NCBI RefSeq assembly: GCF_000002425.4
Contig: NC_037259.1
Span: 3,025,902-3,089,901 of the forward strand
From: Physcomitrium patens
Lineage: Eukaryota > Streptophyta > Bryopsida > Funariales > Funariaceae
DNA length: 64,000 nt
Direction of reading: 5' to 3'
The notes below the pieces were generated by a model that was given only the letters and a program-made list of their open reading frames with translations, had not been told where the DNA came from and searched no databases. The position numbers and the translations under genes are program-made. How positions within the stretch are numbered: the stretch's first letter is position 1; the number at the start of each line of letters is the position of its first letter. Shown here one piece after another: positions 50,256-62,473 of this stretch.

Positions 50256-51407
50256 GTTCTGATTACACGAAACATGAGGTAACACAGTCGCACTGCCTGC
50301 CAACTTGGCACAAGTGAAATGAGCTCTTAAATTATTCCAACAGACCCTCAAATAGCTTAATATGATGCCAGGAAATGGTACCTTGAGTTTTGCAAAGTCA
50401 TCCAGGAAACCAACGTTCCTACTCTTGGACTTAATGTAAATTTGGTCCTACAGAACATTGCGACATTCAAAGACAATTTACAAGTCCTGTCATGAACTGT
50501 CTCAAGGAAGAAATGCGTAGACGCTACAGAAGCACTCTTTGCACTTCTCAATGGCTACTTCATCATAAAAGATACCGTCAGAATCATTTCTTCAAACCAC
50601 AAACCGCACAATCATGAAGGTGTAAATATCAGTTCGAAATTGTTATCATTCATGAGCTTCAAAGTACTTCGAAAAGAATGAGAGCCTGCTTCCTTCTGCT
50701 GCTCTTTTTCATAAAATAGAACTCCTCCTGCAGAATAGTAAATGCATCGAGGGACAAAGAACATGATGCAAGCTCTTCTGTAAAATTCAGCTCTACCGTG
50801 TCAGGGAACACAAGAGACAGTATCATGGCAGAGGATATTATCATGGGAAAAATAATTCTTTCTTGCACAGTGGAACTCTTCAAAAAAAAAAAATAATCAC
50901 AAAACATTATAAGCCATGGTGAGAATCAGCTATCTGCATCCTCAAACATGTGCAAAACTTAGTAAGATTTAAACAAACAGCATACCATCAACATTGTAGA
51001 ATACTAGGTATGGAAAATTCATGTCAATGAAAGTTGCAACTTCAACAGATTTTTAACTTGCAAAATGGTCAACAAATCTCAAAACAACCAGTTCTGTCCC
51101 TGCAGTCTTCTGTCAACTCCTTTCCCCCTTTTCCTTCTAAACTCTCTTGGTCTGCCTTCTGGTTCTCTTTTCCTTTTTTTTTAATTTGGTTTGTCCTTTC
51201 CTGCTTCTCAATTCCTATCTTTGTCGTTTATCATTGTCTTTGAATTTCTCGGCAGTATCAGAGGTCAATTTATCATCTACAGCTGTTGACATTTCCAAAG
51301 CTAAAGTTTGTGTTTCTAGGCTCACAACTAAAGTATCCGATACCAAGCCAACAACTTCATCAGGCTACTGACAAAAGCTGACCATTAAAATGCATGGTAA
51401 AATAGGA

Positions 51408-51408
<1 letters not shown>

Positions 51409-51462
<54 letters not shown>
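51409..51462. repeat. Compound (CA)n(TA)n microsatellite
   Basis: About 26 bp of CA pass into about 28 bp of TA. It lies between the linker part and the 'FAPAV' part of the UPF2 copy. Confidence 0.95.
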
Positions 51463-51465
<3 letters not shown>

Positions 51466-51930
51466 AACTGTATCCATACATTGCGCTTCACTCTAGCAAA
51501 AAATTGTTGCTAAGTTGTTGTACATTAGATGGGGAAACCATTTAAAAGGAAGAGTCCATGTACTCTTCAAATGAAGCAAAAACAAACATGAACAGCAAAT
51601 GGACCTGAGTCAAAGTGCTCAGAATTCAACTCCACAGGTCCTATGCTAACTACTGAACTATGTTGATATTCCTGTGAGACCACAAACCAGCACATTATTT
51701 GAAGAGTTGAGTAGACAGCCTCGACAATGAAGGATGAGCACTAGTCCCCGGACTCCTTGCTCTTGCTTGCTCATGTACCACATTAAAATTAACCACTGAG
51801 AGAGAAGAAAAAAATACACCCACTACTTGCTCTGAAGCCCTTTGTGAAGCTCATGTTGTTGCCCTCCTGAGTCCAGCCTCTCCTAGTTTACAGCTGGGGC
51901 AAATTCTCTGGCAATGTTGCCAACATTTGT

Positions 51931-53640
51931 GTCAATACAACACAGCAATATCTCACAAATCCAACAGACAAACCTCCTCAAAAACATGCTATTCAGATAT
52001 TCCAGAAAAATAAAAATAAAAACAAAAACTTCATTAAATTCAGTTAACATAGATGAATGCTATTGTTACCATTTAACATAGATGAATGCTACAATTGTAA
52101 ATAATTCAAGGACTGAAAGAGTATAGGTTAAAAAAAACACAGACTGTGGATCAGGTAGAAAGAACCCAGGTCTGCATCAGTAGTTTGTGAGGCACTGTAG
52201 TCTACACTGTAGTAATATTTTTTAAAAATCATTTCAGACGATACTTATGAAGGCTTGTAAGAACGAATGTTAAACCAACGAACGATTCCCGCAGTTTAAG
52301 AAGCCGCCTACGGGAGATCTCGATCACGATGACGACAACGAACGCATGCCGCCGATTGATCGGAGCCTGTTTTCTAGATCCTGGACACGGAAACCACGAA
52401 GCCCTGGTCCACACACAACGGGCCGCTGCAAAGATGATACAGCGATGGGACGTTAAAGTTGAGAGTTAGAGCCTCGATTAGCAATCGGTTGATTACTGTT
52501 ACTGGCGGTCTGGTGCAGCTCACACTGATCCGGAAGATGCAATAAGATAATAATAATAATAATAATAATACTCATAACCTTGGACTGGAATCATGGCGTA
52601 ACAGATTCCAGCTAATCAGTGGGCGTGGTTTCCTAAGCACTAGCTCAGAGGTCGTAACCTTTGAAGACGAGCTAACGCATAGCCAATCGAGTTCTGGGTC
52701 ATCCAGTTATGGTCTAACGCGACTGGGCCTCTCTTGAGAGATTGAGAGAGACAAGCATCGGGCGCCGGATTCGTGCATGATTTAACGGTACTTCGGTTAC
52801 AATTGTCGGCGTGCTTGCTAGGAATACCATGCCACTGGGATATTGTGTTCACCAACATCTCTGACTCTTCAATGAGCTGGTGCAGTTGACGTTTTGGGAC
52901 GCAATGGTTCATCGTGTTCAACCGGCGATCATACACAGAGTTTTACCTACTCTTCAGAGGTTCGATCTTCGTTTTGTTTTCATTACATTCATTTTTTACC
53001 GTCCATGACTCCTGTCTGATAGGATTGTGATTCAATGTGCCACGAGGAAGAGAGCTTTCGCCGTTTAGTCTGCTCGTTGCTCTGTTGCTTCTGTGGACAG
53101 TGTGTAACATGTTAATAATCTAGACAGTGCCATAAGTGAGTTGCATCCCCAGAAGCCGTTCAGATAATCAGATATTATCATCAGGGTGAAAGGTTGTCTG
53201 AAGTTTACGAGGAGAAGTGTAATCGGGCAGTCGGATTCTGTTCATATAACAGTGAATGGCGACAATGAGCGGTTTGAAACAGTTCCCCACTCGACCTTGT
53301 TTCTGGAAATTCACAGATTCACGAGTCCAGCGTCTGCTAACCGGAAATAGTATTCTCGGATCTAACAAATAGAAGAAATAATCTGATACTCCACTGCATA
53401 CTCAACGCGATGATGCAGCCAATCTGATGTCCTTCAGATTGTCGGTGAAAGACCAGTTCGCCACAAGGTTTGAATCATGTATTAAAACAAACGTGGGTGA
53501 ATCGTCGAGAATGCGGGTTCGAAGCTTGTGAATCTGCAGTTCGGAAGTGATATTCTCAAAACAAATTCGAAAGTTCGGAGGCAACATTCCCAAAGGGTAT
53601 CCGAAAGATCTAGCTTCCATTCAAACATGTGTTAATATGT
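51931..53640. other. Mixed-composition DNA, no recognised gene
   Basis: Minus-strand open frames at 52,640-52,936 (98 codons) and 53,402-53,620 (72 codons) show no domain I recognise, and no match to the UPF2 N-terminal part was visible. An (AAT)n run lies at about 52,548-52,571. The position upstream of the UPF2 copy would suit its lost 5' end, but the sequence does not show it. Confidence 0.4.
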
Positions 53641-55139
53641 TGCAGTGTTGGGGAGATGGTGGGACTGCAGAGGTTGAGTTTAGGAAGATGTGAATTGGGC
53701 CATTGCTTGGTGGTATTCAAAATACAAAACCATAGTTATATAAGGTTTCAACACTTGTATGAAACTCATGAATCTATCAAAACTTGTGTGATTGCGCATA
53801 GAAATGCTGTATGCTGCTATGGAATTCTCTTCTGTGGATTTCAAGTGAAGTCTTGCTATTTCTTTTTGAGGTTTGAAAATAATTTTTTAATAAACTTAAG
53901 GATATAATTTGGACCAATATGAGGTTATCCATATCCTCTCTTAAATACTTTTTTCTACGTCTTTTATTTTACTTTATTTTCTCTTTTGACTGTACAAACT
54001 TCATTCAGGTTGTCTAGTTTGTCTTAATTTTTTATATTGAAGATTATAATTAATAAAAAACTAATTTTAAGTGTCAAAATATCAATATGATAGAATGCTA
54101 TGATGCATTAAAAATAAAATATTTTGAATAATTAGTTTACACTTATTTTCAATTAAAGAATAGACTTTTTTTTAAAATTTGTAAATAATAATTTAATTTA
54201 ATATATAAAAATTTAATGCATTTTAAGTTTTTCTTAAATTGGTTTCTATAATCTTTCATATTAATTTGATTAAAATTTTTAAGGTGGTACATCTATAATC
54301 CATTTATTTATTAAGATTGTTGAAGGAGACAAATGGTGGCTTTTATTTACGACATTGATGGGTCTTTGTTTTCATCAAAAAGATTCACATTTTGTGGAGG
54401 TCACAACTTGTTTTACAATTCATTCCTACATTTTATGGTTGATTGAGGAATTCTATGAGATATTTCACAAGGCGTTTTTCTATCTTTGTTTGCATTGATA
54501 GCAAAGCCATACTACTCACATTTCTTAGTTTTGTTATAAATTGATCAAATCTTTGTTTTAGTGATTGACTTGTAGTGAATGAAACAAAGCAAAGTGATAT
54601 TGATGGCAAAGTTTGTTGATGCATTAATAGAAAAGTTTGTAAAGAAATGTTGGATATTTCATTATTAGATTAATACAAATAATTACTATTATTGATATAT
54701 ATTATTTTTATTATTTCTTCAATTAGAAGTTTTTAGAGTAAATAGGCTTCTTACTTATAGATAACTACAAGTATGGAAGAGAAACCACTATGCATTATCT
54801 TATGAATGCCATCTTATTCATTTTTGCTCCCATGGTAGAAATCTAAACCACATTGTTTATAATAAGCTGCATCTACATTTGATTCTTTCTTCCCATTGAT
54901 TTCTATGATGTTTTTTTGATTTTTGTGATCAGATGTATTCATTAGAAATCAAGCAATTTACAAGGTATTGATTCCTTCAAGTCTCAAAGCACATGGTTCC
55001 TCTTCAATATAGTTTGAGTGAAAATAACTTTTTGTATTAATTGACTTACATGGAAAAAGAAAGGTTAAAGACACATATCAATGCATTGTGTGCTTGTATG
55101 TTATCTTCATGTATTGATCTTGATTATTAGTGGACTAGA
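53641..55139. other. AT-rich intergenic DNA
   Basis: Short open frames only (92 codons at 53,629-53,907 plus is the longest), with no features. It passes into the retroelement block at 55,140. Confidence 0.6.
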
Positions 55140-56643
55140 TATCATGGACATACATATTTGTTCTAATATTTATCTATATGATTAAATAGAAGTAGATAAA
55201 AGTAGATTTACTTTATATTATTTTTTAAAAAAACTTTCTAAAAGCTTTATAGACATTGCTTTGATTTTAAGACATCACCACATAGTTCATAGTTAAGAGT
55301 ATATATGGAGGCAAGAGTGAAGCCTTCTTCACTCTTGTCAATGCCTTTCTGGTCCTTAATCTTATTTCAAGACTTTCTAGTCTTTTTATCTTTGAAAATT
55401 ATCATTCTAATTTAATATTATACCATTTTCAAGTGATATTTTAGACTTTTTGAATGACACAAGAATATATTGAGGATTTTTTTTCAAGCTTCATATCCTT
55501 GATAATTTGACAAGAGTTCTAACTCATTGTTCTTATCTTATTTTAAAAATAAGTGGATTACTACACTTCTATTTTTATATTTTAAAGGTTGCAAATTATC
55601 CATCTTTAAATAAACTATTTAGTTTTTTAACACTCATATCTTTTTTAAAAAGAATAGATTATCCCTTTCTATAAAAAAATTTATTTGATATTAGAGTTTG
55701 TGGATTATCTTCTTCTAATTTGACTTGTGAATTTGTTAAGTTATTTGAAAAAGAAAGAAACATCATAGTTGCTAAACTTGGAGGAAGTAAAAATATATTT
55801 ACTACTATTATTGATTTTCAAGAACTTATCAATATTCTTAGGATAGAAATTACATGCATCATGAGTGCCAACTATAAAAATATTATTCCTATGCCTATAG
55901 AAGAAGTCCAAAGTCTACATCAAAAAGTTGTATATTTGAAGGAAAAAAGTAAATCAATCTCATAACTAAATCCAAGAGGTTTTGCTTCTATAAGTATGAC
56001 AAGGATAAAGATTAGTATACCCCAAGAAGTTTGATAGAACAAGATCAAAATTTTTAAGGATTCTTACAATAAATCAAGTTCTATCTAAGGTTACATCTCT
56101 TCTAATATCCTAATGGATTTACTCAAGTTGGGTTCATAAGTACAATTCTATCTGAAAGTGCTCTCTCTTTGTTTGCATCTTTGATGGAAAAGGAGTCATA
56201 ACTTCTTTATGATTTGAATTCATTTTTAGAAGTGTTTACAACCACATTCAAAAAAAGTGATTAATAAAGAGTACTAAAAACTAAGTTCTTATCTTTATAA
56301 TAAGAATCACAATTAGTCATCATATATCCTGTTAAATTCTAAAATCTTATTTGCAGTATGAATTGGAATGACAAAGCCCTCATCAACCAATTTTAATATG
56401 GATTGAAGGATAATATCAAAGATGTGTTATTAACAATGTCAAAAGCAAAATTTTAAGAAAAATTTATTGATCAAGCCATTACATACAACAGTCAATTATT
56501 TAAAAGGCATCAAGAATAAAGACTTGGTTGAAGAAGAACAAACCAAGTAATGATGGTAGCTTCCAAATTTTCAGTAACTTATTTATCAATGTTGAAATCA
56601 ATGCAAGTTAATATAATATGTTTTAAATCGGTCATTGAGTAAG
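55140..56643 (+). mobile_element. Gypsy chromovirus F, left part
   Basis: The 5' LTR is 55,140-55,504 (start 'tatcatggacatac', end 'atccttgata'), shorter than its relatives. The primer-site region is 55,505-55,517. Gag follows (open at 55,720-55,965, remains to about 56,640). The element is interrupted by gypsy A in its gag zinc-knuckle region and continues at 63,032. It is broken by many changes. Confidence 0.8.
55505..55517 (+). other. Putative self-primer site of gypsy F
   Basis: 'atttgacaagagt' follows the 5' LTR directly. Its 'ttgacaagagt' is exactly complementary over 11 bases to 'actcttgtcaa' at 55,331-55,341, the predicted 5' end of the LTR transcript. This is the arrangement known from self-priming Tf1/sushi-group elements. 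The mechanism is inferred. Confidence 0.6.
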
Positions 56644-57201
56644 TGTCAAGGATAAGAACATGATAAAAAAAAATAAACAAGTGAGGCTTTTCTTAAAGAA
56701 AGATGAAAAAATAGAAATAACTTGATATATATATATTAAAAAAGAAACTAGAATGACTATTGCTAAAAGCCAAGAAAACTAGAGATCATTGAAACTAGAC
56801 TAGAAGCAAGAAAGGAGTTGACAATAGTAAAGAAGGCTTCACTCTTGTCTCTATATATACTATCTAACTAGGGGCTACGTGGTGATATTCTATAGGACCT
56901 CCAATATGTATTGACTTTGTAAGACACATGCTTTAACTTATAAGGTAAGTTTTCGACATGTGGACCACATAGTTAGCTTGGTCTTCAAGCTAACAATATG
57001 TGTGGCACATGGCCAACTTGTTGACCACGTTTTTAATCCAAAAGTCAATTAAAGACACCTATAAAGTCAAAGTAGTGTCTATAAAGCTTCTAGGAAGCTT
57101 TCATAGCAAATATTATAGAATTAACTTACTTTTACCTATTTTTACTTACTTCTACCTATTTATACATGTAATTGTTGGCTTACATGCATATGTCCATGAC
57201 A
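56644..57201 (-). repeat. 3' LTR of gypsy A
   Basis: 558 bp, plus-strand start 'tgtcaaggataag', end 'tccatgaca'. Short terminal inverted repeat TGTCA/TGACA. The outer flank is 'gtaag'. Confidence 0.95.
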
Positions 57202-57217
57202 TTACCCTCCTTTCTAG
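57202..57217 (-). other. Polypurine tract of gypsy A
   Basis: On the minus strand the bases just before the 3' LTR are purine-rich ('agaaaggagggtaa'), the normal second-strand primer position. It corresponds to 29,334-29,344 of element B. Confidence 0.75.
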
Positions 57218-57242
57218 GGATGAGTTCCACGAAGAGCGATCA

Positions 57243-57470
57243 TCATATGTTGAAAAAATCTATGATGCAACAAATTGTATTCGCCACATACTCTGATCTT
57301 TGTTCTCTTTGAAGATGATTGATAGGGCCTCTCAACCATCGGTAGTGTCCCATACTAGGGTGGAAAGACCACCCAGTTATTTGATCGTTGTTGAGGCCTT
57401 CATAACTTCCTTCGAATAAAATAATTGGAACACTGTCAGGAGTTGTTCTAACATCTACTAAAATCACCAA
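57243..57470 (-). other. 75-codon open frame after the chromodomain of gypsy A
   Basis: This frame lies between the chromodomain and the 3' LTR and starts at a non-ATG codon. A frame of the same length and position, with many identical residues (for example 'NND', 'ITxWSF', 'PSMxHY', 'PINxLQR', 'YVAN'), exists in element E at 9,480-9,707. It may be the true C-terminal end of pol, a small extra frame, or a chance conserved 3' leader. No domain is recognised. Confidence 0.45.
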
Positions 57471-60400
57471 ACATCGGGAGTCCCTTCTAAGGTCATGATA
57501 TCAAACGCATTGTATCTCACCATTTATTTGAAGAAAATCATATCGTTCTTGAAGATCTTCATCTAGATTGTGTCGTCTTGAAAGTTGTGACAATTGTAAT
57601 GTCTCGTCTGGCAAGTTAGCAAAGAAAGGCTCTTGAGTCGAATCTGCTAGTTGTTGGTTCTCCATCTCCTCAGCGTCACAATTACAAAGAAGCTACAAAT
57701 AAAGATTGAAAGTAGAATGTTATCTTGCTTAGATCTTGCTTTTTTTATAAGAAAGATTTTCATCTTGATTTTGATGGATGTCATTAATGAAAAGCCTCCA
57801 CCGCCTTTGTTGCATTTGCAAGATTTTTTACTGGCTCCCATGTGCATTCATTAATATTATATCCATGCCAATGGACAAGTTATTCCAATTTATTTTGGTG
57901 CCGCCTTGAATCTAAGACTTCTTCTACTTCAAACTCTTCATTATTGTCTACTTCTATAGGAGGAGGTGGAGCTTGTCTTCTTTTTTGTATGTCCACTATC
58001 TTGTATGATTCAAGAAGAGACACGTAGAATACTGGATGGATTTTCATTGACTCTGGTAGGTATAAACGATATGCAACTGGATTGATTTGTATAAAAATAG
58101 AAAATGGTCTAAGCCTTCGATAATCCAACTTATCACAAGGACGAGTGGTCTTGATATTTCGACAAAGTAACTATACTTTATCACCAATGTGGAATGGTGG
58201 TTGTTCGTTTCAATAGACATCCGCATTGACCTTTTGTTGTTCTTGAACTTCTTTTAACTGCGCCTTCATTGTTTCATATAGCTCTGACAAATAAATTGCC
58301 AAATCTTTTGTAGCAGGATTATCAACTTTTGAAAAGTCAAAAGTATCAAGTCATGGATGATAACCATAATTGACAAAGAAAGGTGTTTATTTTCTAGAAG
58401 AATGTACTATGTTATTGTAAGCAAACTTTGTTAGTGGCGAAAGAGTTATCCAATCATCTTGTTGGTAGTAAATAGTACATCTTAAATACTGCTCCAAAAC
58501 TTGATTAACACGCTTTGTTTGTCTATCAGTTTGAAGGTAGAATGTCGAAGATAGTTTTATATCTACTTTTAGAATCTTGAAAAGAGTTTGCCAAAATCTT
58601 GATACAAATTGAGTTTCCCTATCTAATATAACATCTTTGAATAATCCATGATAATAATAGATATTATCAAGAAAGAACTTAACTGTTTCTTCACCTATGA
58701 TAGATTTTGTACATAGTAGAAAATGTACCATCTTGGTAAAACGATCTACTATCACGAATATAGAGTCATAAGAATTTGAAATTGGAAGATCCATGATAAA
58801 ATCCATAGAAACAGAAGACTATGGTTGTTCTGGAATGGATAATGGCTGAAGCAGTCCATAAGGTCGATGACGAGGAGTTTTTGATCTTGAGCAAACATCA
58901 CAAGATTGTATAAAATCTTTGATTGCTTTTCACATTTGGGGTCATTACAAGTCCATGGATATTAGTTCTGAAGTTTTATTGTATCCAAAATGTCATGTTG
59001 TTTGAAAGTCATGACAAGCTTGAAGAACACGTAATGAAGCTTCACCTTTTGGAACATATAGGCATCTCTCAAAATACTGTAGATCCTTCTTGAATTCAAA
59101 CTAGGAAGTATCATTAGACTTTGAAGGATTTTCTTTAATATCACAAATAAGAGGATCAAAAGACATACTTGATTGAACTTGCTTAATGAAAGTTGAATCA
59201 ACAGTTAGTGTTGATTTCATTGCTTGAAGATGAAGATGCTCTAGCTTCAAAAGAATTGTTCGTTGTTGATCGAAAGAAACATCTCCTCCTTTGGTGTAAG
59301 GTAAGATCATCTAGAGAATGCATCTGACAAACCTTATTATTTTCCTGGTCGATAAATAATCTTGAATTCAAATCTTAACAAAGACATATTTCAAGGGACT
59401 TGGCGACAATTCAAAACACGTGATGACATAAAATATTTAAGGTTCTTGTGATCCATATACACTGTGACTGGGCTAGAAGCACCTTCTAGATAATAGCGCC
59501 ATTCTTGAAACGAATCCACGATTGCAAGAAGTTCTTTGTCGTAGATCTCGTAATTGATCTTGGTTGTTGAAAATTTTCTGGAATAAAAAGCTATTGGATG
59601 AAGTTTATCATCTATTCCCATTTGTCACAATACGGTATCCAAAGCAAAGTCTGATGCATCTGTTTCCATAAAAAATGGCTTAGAAAAATGGACGCAATAT
59701 AAGAATGGTATAGAAACAAAGGCTGTCTTCAAAGCTTCAAATACTACTTTTACTTCTTGATTCTATTGAAGTTTGTCTTTACAAGTCAAACGTGTGAGTG
59801 GAGCTGCAACTTGAGAGAAGTCTTTAATGAAGATCCGATAGTAGTTGACAAATCTCAAAAAGTATTAAACATCTCTTTCCGTTTTTGGGATCTTTCAATC
59901 CATAATAGTTTGAACTTTCTTAGGATCCATCATAAGTCCATCATTTGAAATGATATATCCTAAGAAGTCAACTTGAGTAGTGTGAAATATACACTTTTCT
60001 ATCTTGGCATAGAGTCTTGCATCTCTTAGTTTTTGTAATACATGATGAACATAAAGTTCATGTTCTTCTGAGTTCTTAGAATAGATTAAGATATCATCTA
60101 GGTAACAGACAACAAAATCATCTAAGAACTTCTAAAAGACATCATTCATTAGATGTTGGAATGCTGTTAGTGCATTTGTAAGTCCAAAAGGAATGAAGTT
60201 GTATTTGAAATGTCCATATCTTGTTTGAAATGCAGTCTTCCATTCATCTCCTTCTTTGATGTGTACCAAATTGTATGCTCTTTGTAGATCTATTTTTATA
60301 TAGATCTTAGCTTGATTCAACTGTTCAAAGAGTTCAGATATCAAAGGTAGCATATACGTGTTCTTGATAGTGATTTTGTTGAGTCCTCGATAATTAACAC

Positions 60401-62473
60401 ACATCAGTAATGATCCGTCTTTTTTCTTTATCAATAAAATTGGAGCTCTTGCTCGGGATTTGAAATGGTGTATGAAGTTCTTGGCCAAATTCTCTTCAAT
60501 ATACTCCTTGAATTCAACCAACTCATTTTGAGATAAATTGTAGATTGGTCCAAATAGTGGTTGTTCTCCTTCTTGAAGGTCAATTGAACAATCATAGGAA
60601 CGATGTTTTGGAAGAGTATCTGCATGCTTCTTCTCAAATATATCTTAAAAATCTTGATATTGGCTTGAAATGCGACTTGAAGTCTTTCTACCAGTAGAAA
60701 CAAGTGTGGCATAAAAGACACAAGGTGATCCTTCTTTTGTAGCATGCAAGAAAGCTCTTGCACCTACAAATATAGGTTTATTTATACTAGACTTATGACT
60801 TTCTACTCGATTAACTACACTCTTAGTTATACTTTCAAAAAAATCAAGACTACAAGAAGTCCAATCTATTTTAGAGTTATATTTTTTTAGCTATGATAAA
60901 CCTAAAATGATTGGATTAGAGGGAGATCCAATGATATTAAATATTACAAAGCTACTATGATCATTAGTTGCTATTTCCATAGGAAGGATTTTATGAGTAA
61001 CATCTCTTGAAGACAACAGACGACCATCTATGACTTCTATATGAACAAAATTAATTTTCTTCACTAAAAGTATACTATGTCTTTTAGCAAATTCTTCATC
61101 TAAGAAACATGCTGAGACTCCTAAATCCAATAAGGCAAACGCTTTGTAATATTTAGGTCCTAAAATAGTATTTATCGTAAAATATAGAGATGGTTTTGAG
61201 GAGAGAATAGGACCTTCACTAGGCATTGTACAAGGTTCTTGCTGCATGGTCCCTATTGTAGCTAGAAAAATTTGTTTTCTAACATGCTATCTTCTTTGAT
61301 CGCCATACTCCTCATTTTATGGTTGCATTGCTTCTTTGGACAATGTTGAGCAGTGTGCTTAGGTTCTCCATAATATAAGCACAATCCTTCCTGATGATAA
61401 TAAGTCTTTTCTTGCTTAGTAAGAGGTTTGAAGTGTACCGCATTAATTCACATATCCTCTACTTTCGAATGTATGTGTTGAAGAGATGTTGGTGTTGCCA
61501 TTGAATTATAGTAACCTTGAGGTCCACTTGAACCGTTCTCACATCAAAATTCAAAAAGATGATTGTCACACTTTACAACAAAGTGAATTTCTTGACTCAA
61601 TGTTTGAGGATGAAGTAAGTTGAGCATTATTTTTTTTTACCTAGTATTATAATTCGTAGAAAAATTGGCTTATAAGTGCATCATCATCCCACTTGATATC
61701 AGTTGCAAGTTGTCAAAATTGAGAAGCATACAGTGTTACTAATCAATTACCTTGTTGTAAAATATGGATCTTATTGGTTACAACACGAATTGCATCACGT
61801 TCTCCATACATGGATCGAAAATCCATCAAAAAAGCCTCTAGATTATCCAATATTGGATCTCATCATTCAAGAAAAAATGAAAACCATGATAATGCTGAAC
61901 CTGAAAGAAGCATACCAATGAATCTAACTTGCGATTCTAGACTTGGATAGCTTTGGCGTTGAAGTTCAATCATAAGTTGTACTTGATTGATAAATCCTCT
62001 AATCTTTGATCTGTTGCCATCAAACTTCTCAGGTAGGACAATTCTTGGTTCTCTAACACTAGAAGGACATTCCACCATAAGAGAAGGGATATGATTTGGT
62101 GTAGATGTTGAAGCAGCTCCAATTATTTCTATATCTTCACTTCCTACCAATCTTGTTGCTCCTTGTGGTGGTAAATTGAATTGATGCATCGCAAGAATTA
62201 ACTTCCTCAATTGCTCTTGCATTTGTGCCATTGCAGTCTTTATTTCAGCAAGTTCTACCATGATAACACTTAGAAAAGAGAAGGTGTCTAATATCGCTCA
62301 AGATAAATAGAAGAGAGGACTTGAAAACAAAGAAAATACTATGGATAATATCAATTTAGAAGAGGGTAATCCGCAACTTCTAATATGCTTGTGTCTTATC
62401 AAGAAAAATAGATAATCCACTCTTAATTAAGATTAGACAAAGCTCTGATATTGTAAGTGTACTCTTGTCAATC

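Larger units (their letters stand above)
47490..51930 (-). pseudogene. UPF2: Decayed, unprocessed copy of UPF2 (nonsense-mediated decay factor)
   Basis: Segments resembling plant UPF2 occur in the correct order on the minus strand. They are: 'FAPAV' after the first MIF4G (about 51,885); the Lys/Glu/Arg linker (about 51,050-51,375); 'EEFYFMKKSSRRKQAL' (about 50,680-50,730); 'DQIYIKSKSRNVGFLDDF' (about 50,395-50,450); 'NIDVACKLLES' (about 50,060-50,095); and 'QERSARIS' (about 49,890-49,920). Next come 'VLRQLRKLPW' and 'KGKYSQ' (49,600-49,735), 'HLIASLTTGLSRHDDAFANA' (about 49,520-49,600), 'DSPAIFYTLYLI' (49,101-49,170), 'DVLDPPEDCFRLQIVIMLLE' (about 48,590-48,660) and 'LVLESIDSRKPEMR' (about 47,630-47,680). 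'RQDLKPVVFEYKG' (about 47,515-47,560) closes the series. Frames change between neighbours (for example one extra T after KYSQ), in-frame stops occur, and part of 'PWSECEQYILKCF' is missing. Unmatched gaps fit introns, so this is a duplicated gene, not a retrocopy. No first MIF4G or start was found. Confidence 0.8.

Noticed and set aside
62440-62460. Possible initiator-Met tRNA primer site ('atatcagagc' on the minus strand) near the 5' LTR of A
   Set aside because: It resembles the plant 'tggtatcagagc' site, but lies over 20 bases from the LTR edge as fixed by both LTR copies and the target duplication, and it is not seen in B, E or F.
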